Shown one piece after another: positions 39,101-51,600 of a DNA stretch of 64,000 bases. The stretch is from Coenobita brevimanus. Lineage: Eukaryota; Arthropoda; Malacostraca; Decapoda; Coenobitidae. The first letter of the stretch is position 1; every line of letters starts with the position of its first letter. The stretch covers positions 37,221,542 to 37,285,541 of the forward strand of contig CM064683.1 in assembly GCA_032717465.1 (NCBI GenBank), given 5' to 3'. A model generated the notes under the pieces. That model did no database searches, was not told the DNA's origin, and saw only the letters and a list, made by a program, of their open reading frames with translations. The position numbers were made by a program, and so were the translations under genes.

Positions 39101-42100
39101 AGTGGGACAGAATGATTCACCCCTTGGACAACAACATGTGCTGCACAAAGACCCAGTGGACTGCCGACTAAAGATGCAGTCCACCATCCCCCTTTCGAAG
39201 GATAGGGAGGAAGTTGAAGACATTTGTAAAACCAGGCAGCAGATTTGCCAGGTTACATCACGTACTCAAACCCAAAGACATCCTTTGGCTGAGGGAGCTA
39301 AATTGCAATTGGAGGAATGGTGGATAGCCAGTGTGGCAGTTTGTGAGGTGGATAAGACACTTGAGGAAGGTTGTTGACAGACTTGTGGCCAGGAACAGCT
39401 CTCACATTAGTCTCCTTCAAATGTTTCATATACTGCATTATTCTACTCCTAAATTTGATCCTACAATGGACAAAAGGGATGACCTACTGTAAGAGTTGCC
39501 CTGCTCAGTAAGAAGCTAAATGGCAGTGATTTAATTATTATATTTTTGGGGGGGAGGGGGGAGTCATGGGAGCTAAGGGACCATTTGTGCTGAGATCACA
39601 ACACTGTCCTTAAATTATTCCATGCATTACATTATTACATTGCTGTCATAATGTTCAACTAACAAATATATTTTCCAAATGCTGTCACCAGGTTTCAGTA
39701 ATGTCATCAAGCTAATATATGTAATGATTGTGTTCATATGGGGAAAGAGACCATTAGCAAAGCCCTCCAATTTATCTAGGGATGTAAGTCAAAGGAGAAA
39801 GCATCTCTACATACAATTTTCTAACTTGCCTGCCTTTTTCTCCAATGTAAATTTAATTCTGCGAATGTCAGCAAGATTTTCTGGACAACACTAACAAAAT
39901 AGCTGAATGTTAGTTTAATAGTTATGTGAAGGGTGGGGTAGGTTGTGGTGCCAAAGTACAGTCATTGAAAAGGCTTTATCATTTTACATGACTATTATTG
40001 GTTATGAATGGTCAGTGCAAGTAAGCACTTGCTTGTTGATTAGGCACTACCTACGGTACTGCAATATTTTTTCCTCTAATCAATATGTTCATGCATTACA
40101 ATACCTATTTTCTGAAAACTGCAGTACTGACCGTACTACAAATTTCTGAAGAAAGGACCTGGCAGGGTAACTTCCCTATGTGAGTGACACAGAAAGTCAA
40201 GAAAGCATCACACAAGTCACTCAGTTGATTCTCAAACACATTTGGAAATGACTTTACCTAAGTGTCGCCTACTATGAAGTAAAGATTCTATTGTGCTGAG
40301 AAAGTGCAATGTTTCATTGTCTAATGAGCAAAATTAGTAACATCAATCCAAGTGACTTGATACATGAGCCAATGGTAGGTGTGGAATTTAAAGTCTACTA
40401 CTGTATACACACAGATGACGTCCCAAGGCATGCACAATCAGAGTTTCACTGGGTTTCTCCTTATCTCTAATATTCTTTATAGCCTACAAATAAGAGTATT
40501 CCATGTCCAATGGTTTGGATGATGGCATGTATATGCACTCACTGACAAGATAACTTTATATAATGCAACTGATGCATATTATATATAACCAAGATTATTA
40601 AAAATCATCATCATCATTATTATTAAAAATACATCTGCAACATACCATAGTTACCCTAACTTATTTACTAGTGACAGATTTCACTATTCTTGTTAATTTT
40701 CATACAGTGCACAGTACTCTCCCGGGTTACTTTCATCTACGAAAATATTGCCACAGTAAAGCTACAAATATCAGATAAAACCTTAGTGATATACTATCAC
40801 TTTCAATGGCAAAAGCTATAAGCAATTTGTGCAATAATATTTTGCATTTATTACCATTTCATACCTAAAGCAAATCTAGCTACCAGTTATACATAATATA
40901 CCTTTGAAAACTACTCAACTATGCAATTGGCCATGTAGCTCTTGGTGATCTGCCGGCAACTGTAGCATAAAACCAAACTCTCGTACCACAGTAAGGGTGC
41001 AGGTAATATCTTCTTTAGCTTTTCAATAGGTTAATAATTTCATTGTTTTGGGGTGCTATCTTAAACCCTTCAATCTGGTGCAAATTTTTTACAAATTTAT
41101 TCTTGTTATATCCAGATGATTTAATACAGCTTTCAGGAGAGCTCTTATCAGGGGGTAAATGAAGGCTCTATTTAACCCCTCCAGTTCCAAAAGTCTCCCT
41201 AAAGCTGAATAAGTCTGGAGAGAGCAAAAATAAATTAAATAAAAGGAAAATAAAAGAAAAATAAGATATAATAATAACAATAATGATAATCAGACTGAAG
41301 GGGAAAAAAAAAGGTACTGTACATCTATAAGAGTCACAATGAATACTCTTTAAAGCATCAATTATAGCTAGAAAACTGAAGGATTCTTAATGCAGCATCT
41401 AAATGACTCTCCTTTAAGCCAATACTATACTGAATATGAGCAACAGAGAGACAACTCATTTTCCCTTTGCACAAAAAAACACAGCAGCTACCCTCACCAG
41501 CATCATAAGCCAAACACCGACATGAGACCTGTGACCTGTCTCAAGGGGAAAAGACAATCGGCTTTGGCCAGCAAGGGAGATGTCTGACCAAATTCACAGG
41601 AGGAAACTGTATGGGCTGTGCAACAATGACTGATTTGGGGGTAGACATGACTGAACTTGGGGTAGACACAATCAATTTCAGGGTAGATGTCACAGATTTT
41701 GGGGCAGACATGGCAGACTTCTGGGTAGACATGACTCAATTTCGGGTAGACGTGACTGGTTTGCAAGTAGACATGACTGAGTTGGGGGTATATATGACTG
41801 ACTTTTGGGTAGACATGTCCAACTTTTTGACAGACATGACCAAATTCACCACAGCAGCACAATGAATGAGCTGGGCAGACATGACTAAACTTCAAGCAGA
41901 CGCAACTAATTTTCAGACAAACGCGACAGATTTTCGGGCAGACACGACCGACGTTCGAGTGGACGTGACTGTTTTTCTATTTAATGTTTTCAGTGGTAAT
42001 GATCTCTACCTTGGTGATCTTCTTGGGGTCGGGTGTGCCAGTCTCCAGCACCTCCACTTTTTGGTACACGTTGGGGGAGTTCAGCCACCGGGTCTTGTCC

Positions 42101-45100
42101 TGAGTCTTGCGCCCATCCAGGATGCGTTTCAAGGGGCTGTGAAGAAAGAGAGAGAGATCAAATTCAGGAGTTGTAATTCTCAGTGGCATCGGGACCTGTG
42201 TTAAGCTATACCCACTGACTCTGGGGACGTGCTTTTCACCTCATACTTGCCACCTCCCAACGATTTTATTCACTTCAGAGAGACTTTTCAAACAGGAGAG
42301 GTTAGGTGCAGACTTAGATAAATCCCAATGAATACAAGTGGTCTTTAAGTCGAATAAAATCATCTGACAACAGCACAGATAACTAAATGGGATGGTGACC
42401 TGATTCATGGGGCTATTGGTTATATTCTATGTGGATTTGGATATTTTGTAACACCTCATCCTTACCCACTTATCCATCTTTTATTATTTATTTATTCATT
42501 TATTCACTTAGCAGTCCATCCCCAAGGCCCAGGAATCCTCCTATGTATCAAACACCACCACGTTTCCACTTCAACACTAACACCCACCATCCCTAATGTG
42601 TACATGCTAGAGGTGTCTCATACATGACTGGTGTATTGGTACAGCAGGGGTGTTATTACATGTTGGGTTTTACTGCATACAATACATGGATCTACAGTCT
42701 ACTTAACAAAATTCTGATCCTGAAACTTTTCCCTGCTCCAGCTAGGAATCAAACTTGTGTCAATTAGGACAGCAGACCATCTCTTACAGACTTGGCCACC
42801 ACCTCAGTATCCTCCTGTATGTTAACCCCTTGGGGTCAAGTGTTGTTTAAAAAATCGACCATCAGGAGCAGGCATTTTTTGCACAAAATTGGTGATTTTT
42901 CAAAATAGCTCCTATGAAAGCTATTAAACCTATCATAAAAATCTTTATACCCAGTAAAGGACAACTCTTTAGCTTTAAAATGAGTGGTGTTCCAATGTCC
43001 TACGATTATTAATTGTAGAACAGTTGCCGAGAACGTAAGAGTGTCTAAACATTCTGGAACAGGGACCAACGTCCCAATAACACACGTTCCAGAATGGGGA
43101 CCAACCTTTAGGAGCCAATGATGCAAACTTTGATGATATAAGAAACATACAAGACTGTAATAATGTGTAACATGCAAATTAAACTATATACCAGGGATGA
43201 GGTGTTACAAAGCCTTCTATGGTGCTTAAAATGTGGCACAAAAACTCAGAACCAGACTGACCTCTTTGTGATGTCGTCCTCATCAAAGAGATGTGTGTAG
43301 TTTGAAGCGGTGGGTGGGAGGGCAACATCACTCAGCTGACGCCCAACATCCTGCTTCACCAAAGGCCGTCGGTAGATGTATCCAGTCCTTAGGCCCTGCG
43401 TACCATGATGATGTTAGATTTCACTGGAAGAGTCATCAAAATACCCACCCCACACCCACACTGACTGCATCCATACCCTTCCACATGCTCAACCACATCC
43501 ACACCAACAGGACATCCATACCCTTATCTACATTCACATCCTCACCCACATCCTCATCCACATCCACACCCTCATCCAGCCACATTCTCAAGTCCTACAT
43601 ATTACAATTGTTTTAGATATCAGAGGACTATCTCTCAAAAAACACACTCTCACCTCCACCCACACACACTTCCACCCCAACCCACACTCTAAGGCCCTGC
43701 TTATCACTATTATTATAGATTTTGGGATAATATCTTAAAACCCAATCCCATCCCAACCCGCCTGACCCTTCAGCTCTGCACATCATAATTATTTTTCATT
43801 TTACACATCCATCCCTCTATTCACCCACCCCCACCTCAAACACACTCTGAAGCCCTGTACATCATGTTTATTCTATATTTCAAAGACCTGTCCCTCAAAA
43901 CAACCACTCCACACCTTTAGTCCTGCATATCACAATTAGTTAGATTTCACTGCCCCATCCCCTTACCCACCCACAGCCATCCTTAGGGCTGGCACCACTT
44001 TCTTTATAAAGGCTCCAACCAGCTTGTATGTGTCAGCCTTGGTCAACTAATGGTGGCTCTCCACACTGCTCCATCACTAGCAGCTTCTCTCTTCAGTCTC
44101 TTATCCCCTGGGTCATACGATATGACTTCATCCCAAGTCTTTTTTGGTCTGCCTCTTACAGCTCTACCAACAATGTTCACAACTCTCATTCTCCACAGTT
44201 GTCATCCTTCATTCTTTCATATAAAGATTATTTTAGATTTCAGAGGCCCATCCTTCTACTCACCTACAGATATCCAACCCACAGCCTTCAGCTATGCATA
44301 TAATATCACAATTTTAAATATACTTCAAACATCCATCAGCCAGAAAAAAACCACCCGCATCCATACACCCACCTCTACCCTCAGTCCCTACATATAATTT
44401 TTAATTTTTTATTTGTTTCAATGGACTGTAAAAAGAAAGAAAAAAATCCCATGGTATACTCACTGCATTGTCAAGCGTCCTCATAAGAGCTTCAAACTCC
44501 ATTTCTCCCACTTTCCACTTACGCTCCTTTACTGGACCTTGCCCTGATGGTCCACCCTCCTAGAAAATGAAGGATACAATATGTCATAACTTAAACATCA
44601 ATTAGGTATACTCAAGGAGTTGTTACTTTCTTACAATCTCTCTCTCTATAAACTTCTTCCACCACGATATCTTGCATAATTTTTTTCTTGGTAACTAAAC
44701 TGTCCACCACAAACAGGTGTAACATATCTCTCCTTCTTGAGTACTGAGTTATGGCAAGAGATTAACATTAGAATATGGTGCCAGTCAGAAAAAAGTGCCA
44801 AGGAAAGGATGTACAAAAACAGTATTATTGTACTCCACTGTTGAGCTAAGTGAAATAAGCTGCAAAAGATGAAAATGTACGTTACAGTGAATGAAGTACA
44901 TTGACAATATTTTTCAGCTTGGTGGATTTTTAAGCTGGATGGGTCTGACATATCCTTTACAAACCCTTCCAATTAAAGAGGTTTCTCTACAGTAACACAG
45001 TCAAATGGATGTAGGGGGGGAAAAGTTATTGGACTGAAAGGGTTAAGTACACTATAATTTGAAGTGTTTATTAATGTTTCACTGCCACCTATAAAGCTGA

Positions 45101-45595
45101 CTTGCTATACCTTTTTTACTTTAACACGGCCTAAAACTGCCATCTTTCCATCTTGAATGCCGAGTTAGAATAGGTTAACACTAGTATGATGCTAGTCACA
45201 AAGTAGTGCTAAAGATAGGATGTAGAGCAGTACACTGTCTTTTTCTGCCACTGAGCCATGCAGTAAACTACAAAAGGACAAAAAATCTTGGCCCAGTTGA
45301 GGTAAAATTAGCATAGTTTCCCACTTTACAATCCAATATCAACTGTATGGAAGAGTTTGTGATAGTTTGGAATGCATACCTGATTTAATGAGGGCTGCCT
45401 GGTCATTATAGACACAGGAATGCAAAACAACACTGCAACTGACTTCATTCCTTAAAGAGTGTAATAAGTTAACAAGATAATGGCAAAGAATCACCACAGG
45501 ATATTAATGAATGTCTCTTGTCATGGCTAAATCTGGAACCCCTACATACAGAGAGAGAAATATGTATCTTCCCAAAGTTAGATGAGCATATATGG

Positions 45596-45626
<31 letters not shown>

Positions 45627-48600
45627 TAACCATCTGAAACACACAGTACTAGGGATAAGAGTTTTCAAAATATTTTGCCAGCAGTAAATTTTCTTCAGAT
45701 GGTACTGTGCAGATACTTACTTATCTAGCAATACAGTGGGTGATAAATGGGTACCGGTACGAAATCACAAGTTCTCAGCCCCTTTAACTCAAGGTGGATG
45801 TCTACAAAAACAAATTCCTTAGACCAGTGTGATGCTATGATGTTCCTTTCCTAACTACAAAGGATGACAGTTCAAGCCTTTCTAAAACTTTCCTGGCACT
45901 TACAAACTTCTGAGTTAAGAACTTTCAGATACAAACATTTTATTTTAAAAAGTATTTAAGGAATTATTTTTTCAATGGCTAATGATCAAAGTTACTTGAA
46001 ACAATTGGTACAGCAGTGGTATTTCAGTTCTTACCAGTGTTCATAATGTTCACCAATGATTGTCTCATGCATTATTGTGGTGAATTTTTACTGTGGAACA
46101 CTCTGAATCACAAACCAGCTCTACAACTAATTTAAGTTTATATGCAGGGATGCAACTGTATCAGGAAATTTTTAGCTAAACTGTACAAACTTTTATGGTA
46201 AAAATAATATCACGTTTAATTCTCTGCTCATTCTCACCTGTTTGCTGTCTACACCGCCGCCTCCCCTGCGTGCCACCTCAAAGGCTGCGTGACGAGCTTC
46301 TTCATTTACTACAATCAGGTTGTCCAGCCCTAGTGGCGCCATCCGCATCTGAAGCATCCCACAAGTAACATTTCCTTTACATATGCACACTTATGTAAGG
46401 GATAGATTTAATAATAATAATAATAATAATAATAATACAGTAATAATAATAATAATAATCATAATAATAATAATAATAACAATAATAATAATAATAATAA
46501 TAATAATACAGGTATGGTAATAATAATCATCTACTTGCTACTGATGTAAAAGGAAATTTGGAAACCACAAATAATCAAGCTAATACACCTACAGACTGTC
46601 CAGAATCCATTCTCCCCTTGTATACTTAAGACTGGGAGGAAAAAAAAAAGTCTAAGGATACACAGAAAAGTAGTTTTAAAGGCAGTGTTTTAGAGAGGGG
46701 GGTGTGAGTTGGGAGCAGGGCAGTGAAATGGCGGGGGACAGGGCGACTTGGAGGCGATTTGTTTGTGGCCACCCCAAACGGGATTGAGGCGTCAGGCAAT
46801 AGATAGATAGATAGATAGTTTTAGATTATGTAAAGTAAAAGATTTAGAACCTGTGTAAAAAGGATAATACCTGTACAAAGTACTGATTATGTATTGCCAT
46901 ACTTAAAACACACACACACACACACTAGTACATCCACAAAGAAAAAATAAAAGAGAAACTACAATATGGATGCCTAGCTTAAGGGATTTACCTAAAGCTT
47001 CGAAGACATGATGAAAGACTGAATTAAACCTAACTGGAAAAAGAGTGAAAAAGACGAGATACGCCAATGACATACAAGTGTGTAAAATGAAGAGAGGAAA
47101 CCGGGTAGAGATTACCGTACATAATACAGTAATTGCAAATATGAAGTGAAGAGGACAGCTGGAAATGGCAAAATGTACGAGATGATCATGAGTACAGTTT
47201 TTAAATAAGAAATATTTACTCTTGGAATCAGCCTGCAGAATAGGTGTGTGCCATTACCAATCATACTGTATTTACATTAATCATCATCATCATCATTCAG
47301 ACCTCCTTTCCCACCCCAAGGTGAGGTGAGGTAGGGTCATGAGAGTAAAAAAAAATAATACCTGATAAGAATGAGATACAGTACTAACAAATGTCTGCCC
47401 AACTGACTGAATTGCACTCCCAATCAAGCCCCACAAATATTTACAAAACACTCAATACAATAATACAGCAAGATGAGACATTTCAAGCCTGACTCAAACA
47501 TGGGGGGGGGGGGGGTTGAATGAAGTTGTGTGTGCCAAAACCATTCACATATTTAAAGAAAAGTAAAGCAAACTTGCTAGTAACAAAAGAGCCAGACTCA
47601 ATCCTGTAATAAAAAAATAGAGAGTACTGTACCTGTGTCTCACAAGCAATGACTGTGTGATAAGTGTTGTACCAGGCCTCCTCGATGCTCTCACCACAGC
47701 ATACTACGCCATGATTACGCAGCAACATAATCTGAAAACACCACCACCTCATCACCAATGCAACTTCTTACAACAACCAAGTAGCCCATACAATACAAGA
47801 ACATATAATTCAGTCTCCTTTTTGCCAGAGAGATAATTAGACAGAGACTTTTGAACAATGAGACGAGACTACAGAACTGGAGTGAAAGATACATAAGAAC
47901 ATAAGAACATAAGAACATAAGAAGAGAGGATAACTGCAGTAGGCCGGTTGGCCCATGCTAGGCAGCTCCTAGAAGAGTAACTGAACTACTAGAATGAGAT
48001 AAGGACAGCAAAGAAGAAGGCTCTCCCCCGCCCTCCAAACCCTCCAGCCGAAGCCGGCAGGAAAAAGTCAGAAAGAACACCACGCCGTATAGAAAAACTG
48101 GCGTGGACATTTTACAGGAAAGTGTGAAAGGAGAATAGAGACTATCATAGTGTAACCTGAAAAGAAGAAATTACTGAACTGAAATGTTAGATACTGACAA
48201 TTAGAAGTTACTACTGAACAATTAGAAGTGACTACTGTACTGGAGTGTTAGATACTGATAATTAGAAGAGACTACTTAATGAGTGTGTCAGATATGGCCT
48301 TCGCTAACAATTTTAGAACAAGAGATCCTTCCTTGGATGAATGAAATTACCTAGTAGTAAACTGATAAAATGAAATATACCGTACTAATAATATTCTGTC
48401 CTGTACTAAACTTACAAAATAAAGAAAAGTTTCACTGTGCTATAACCTTTCCAATTCAGTGTACTAAATATGGTAGGTAAGAACACTTTAACACACAATT
48501 ATTCTCTGTAAATAATTAACTAGTACTGTAATGTAAATGAGAAATTCAAGAAACACTATATTCTCTTTAACTAAACCTAAAACTGCCATCCCTTCATCTT

Positions 48601-51600
48601 GAATGCTGAGTTGTAACATATATAAAAAATGGGGTATGGTGGTGCTCACAAAAAAGTGTTATGGAAAGGATGTATGGCCACAACAGTGTCTTTTCATGCC
48701 ACTGAGCTGGGTAAACTAAGATGCAAAAGGACAAAACTCTGGGCCAAGTTTAGGTAAAAGAACTAAAGTAACTGGTAACCTTATTGATTGGTCCCAGGTT
48801 ACGAGCGAGCTTCTCCTTCTCCTCCGGATTGATGAAGATGCCGTGGTATTCGTGGTACGAGACGTCTCCGATGAGCAGAGACTCCTGGCACAGAGGCATA
48901 AGGCCCTGCTTCATGGCTGATACCTGGTGGGTCAGGAGGAAAACACTGTCACAATACCTATAGTACTATACTGCATGCATTTTATTCTCATTTTAATAAA
49001 CATTTTTTTCTTTTAATGCTCAATATATAATGTACATGAAAAACTGAATACGTACAGTACCGGTACAGTATTACCTTCCAACACAAACTGCCACTATTTC
49101 CCAAATTACTGCATATTACTAATTTTATGGAAATGTTCAATAATTTGGAACATACCCCTGGCTTCTTTTACTGCTTATACTGTACTGTGAACGCTGAACA
49201 CTTACCAGTGGTAATGGTATTTCATTTGAAATGTATTTCAGTTAATCTAAATATATCATGAAACATACCAGTATACTACAAAAATATATAATCTTTCATT
49301 AAAAAAAAAAATAGTCTTTTCCACATTTTATACATGATACAAACTTCCAAATCCAAATACTGTACTCAGTTTCCAAAAATCTCCATTTTCCTAAATAATT
49401 ATTCACGCAACTGAGGGGTTTGATACCGCCTATCCTCACGCAGTCCACACATAACTTAAGATTTTTTTATTCTTTGATAAACATAAGAGATAATAAATTA
49501 CTAATACAGTAAAACTCCTTTAAGGTAGACTAACTGGAGAGGGAAGAGTGCCTGTCATCCAGCACAATTATTAAATAAAGAATTTAGCAGTATACCTGCA
49601 TACCAATTCACTTTTCAGGAATAGAAACGTTCAGATAGCACTTGATTCAACCAGCAACAAAGGAAAGGTAACTAAACACAGTGAAAGATTTTATGTTTGG
49701 TGCCTTTAGGTGATTCTTCACCATGTGACAAGCTTAATGGTTTCCTGTGACCCAGAAAACCATTTACAGCACAATGCTGGACAATTATCATTCTGTATAA
49801 CCTAATAATGGGGTGATGTGGAGCCTACTATAGTGACCGTTAACTGAGTGAATGCAGCACCCATCCAGGAATCAAACCTCTTTACTTTTCCCTGCACCTC
49901 ACTGTGGCAAGATACAGGCTACCATAAGGGAACATCTGTTCACTGCATGGGAAGGCCCTGCAGAGACAACTGCTTGCCAGACAGACTGGGGTTGCTCTAC
50001 TACTTGTTTGCCAATAACAGAAATCAGATTTAAAAGGGTTTTTACTGTATTAACTACAAGAGTGTTAATAGGTACGCACAGCAATAACAGCTGGGTGGTG
50101 TATGTGCACAATACAGCGCAGGTCTGGCCGTGCAGCATGGATGGCAGAGTGGAGAGTGAAGCCAGCCACGTTGACGCCAAAGTTGGTACTGCCGGGCTCC
50201 ACCACATTGGCCTGCATATCCACCTTCACCAAAGATGACGCTGTCACCTCGTGGTACAGCATCCCAAATGGGTTCAACAGGAAGTGCTCTGTGTCCTGGC
50301 TTACACGTGCCTGAAAGCAACAAACAAATATCATCATCACCGTCATCATCATCACTATTATCATTATCATCATCATTTCCATAAAACCATTTCTTTTTCC
50401 CACCTGCAAGTTGGTTGAGTAGGGTTCAAAAAGTACGGATAAGGAAAGAATATGATATTGGGAAATTAATCAACATCATGCCCAATTTAATGGGCTACAC
50501 ATTCATTCACTCACCATTCAAGCCCCTGGAACCCTGGCCTCACCTCAATGGCACACCTTCCATATATGGCTTCATAACTACAGTACCTATCACACAGTCA
50601 ATTTGACAACCATCAAGTGAAAAAAGGGAGGCCAAACCCTTGTCATGGGCGCCTCCATACAAAATTTATCCAAACAGCTAGATCCCATGTCAGTTCTCCT
50701 GCTTTATCAGCTTCCATAGCTCCTTCTCACACACTCATTTGCCATATCTAGCAACCTTCTCCTTGGGCTAGAGTAAAAATAAATAAATAAATAAACAAAT
50801 GAATAAGAAAAAGAAGAAAGAATCAAAGGCTGAACATCAGTAAATGATGTCCCTCCCAACGGAAAAGAAAATCAGAAGTCACAGTCCAGTTATTTGGATA
50901 AGGCTCTGCACAATGCATTTAACAGTGGAAATAATAGGGACAGGAAAATCTCGTATGATGTTAAATAATATATAAAAGTGATCTTAAGGTTTATACTTAG
51001 AGTATGGTGCTGCTCAACAAAAAGTGCTATGGAAAGGGTGTCCAGCCACAGTAAACTTATTCTGCCAGTAACTGTAGGAAGTCAGCAGCACAATGATGAA
51101 AATTTCCACCAAGTTAAGGTGCATGGACTACAGAATAGAAGATAATTTAATCATTCTAAGGCTAGTGATACATACTGTGACATGGTTGTAGATGCTCTGA
51201 GTCCAGCCATGCATGTCTATGAGTCTGTATATAGCAGCCAGCTTGCAGCGCAGGAGCTTCTCTCCCTTGGCAAAGCTCAGGCTCTCCATGCCTCGGATGT
51301 CATTGATCGGGATCACACTCTGCATGCCTGTGGAACATTCAGATTACAGTCAGTTGTGCAAAATAAGTGGAAAGTAGAGCAACAAAAGGAAGGAAAGTGG
51401 CTGCTGTTACAAAGGCCTTGATAAGAAACAAAGGACTGAGTGGTTATTATATCCAAAGTTTGGTTTGCAAGGTTCAGTATGGTAAGAGTTTACTGGATGT
51501 ATAATTAAGAGCACATGAAACAGACACTGTAGTACCAACAATACCAAAGTACAGGGAGTACCAGTATTCATTACAAAATCATCTAGCAGTAAAATACTAC

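Larger units (their letters stand above)
42431..43215. mobile_element. Family C MITE split by two later insertions
   Basis: The left end TTTTGTAACACCTCATCCTT is at 42440. A middle fragment CAGTATCCTCCTGTATGTTA is at 42809-42828. The right part ATGATGCAAAC...AACATGCAAATTAAACTATA then GATGAGGTGTTAC is at 43131-43215. Between these are a SINE and a TTAA-flanked insert. Confidence 0.65.

Noticed and set aside
39093..39377. A 94-codon plus-strand open frame with normal amino-acid composition
   Set aside because: No recognised domain and no splice or promoter context; it lies in a large adducin intron on the opposite strand. Could be an old transposon fragment, but I cannot support it.
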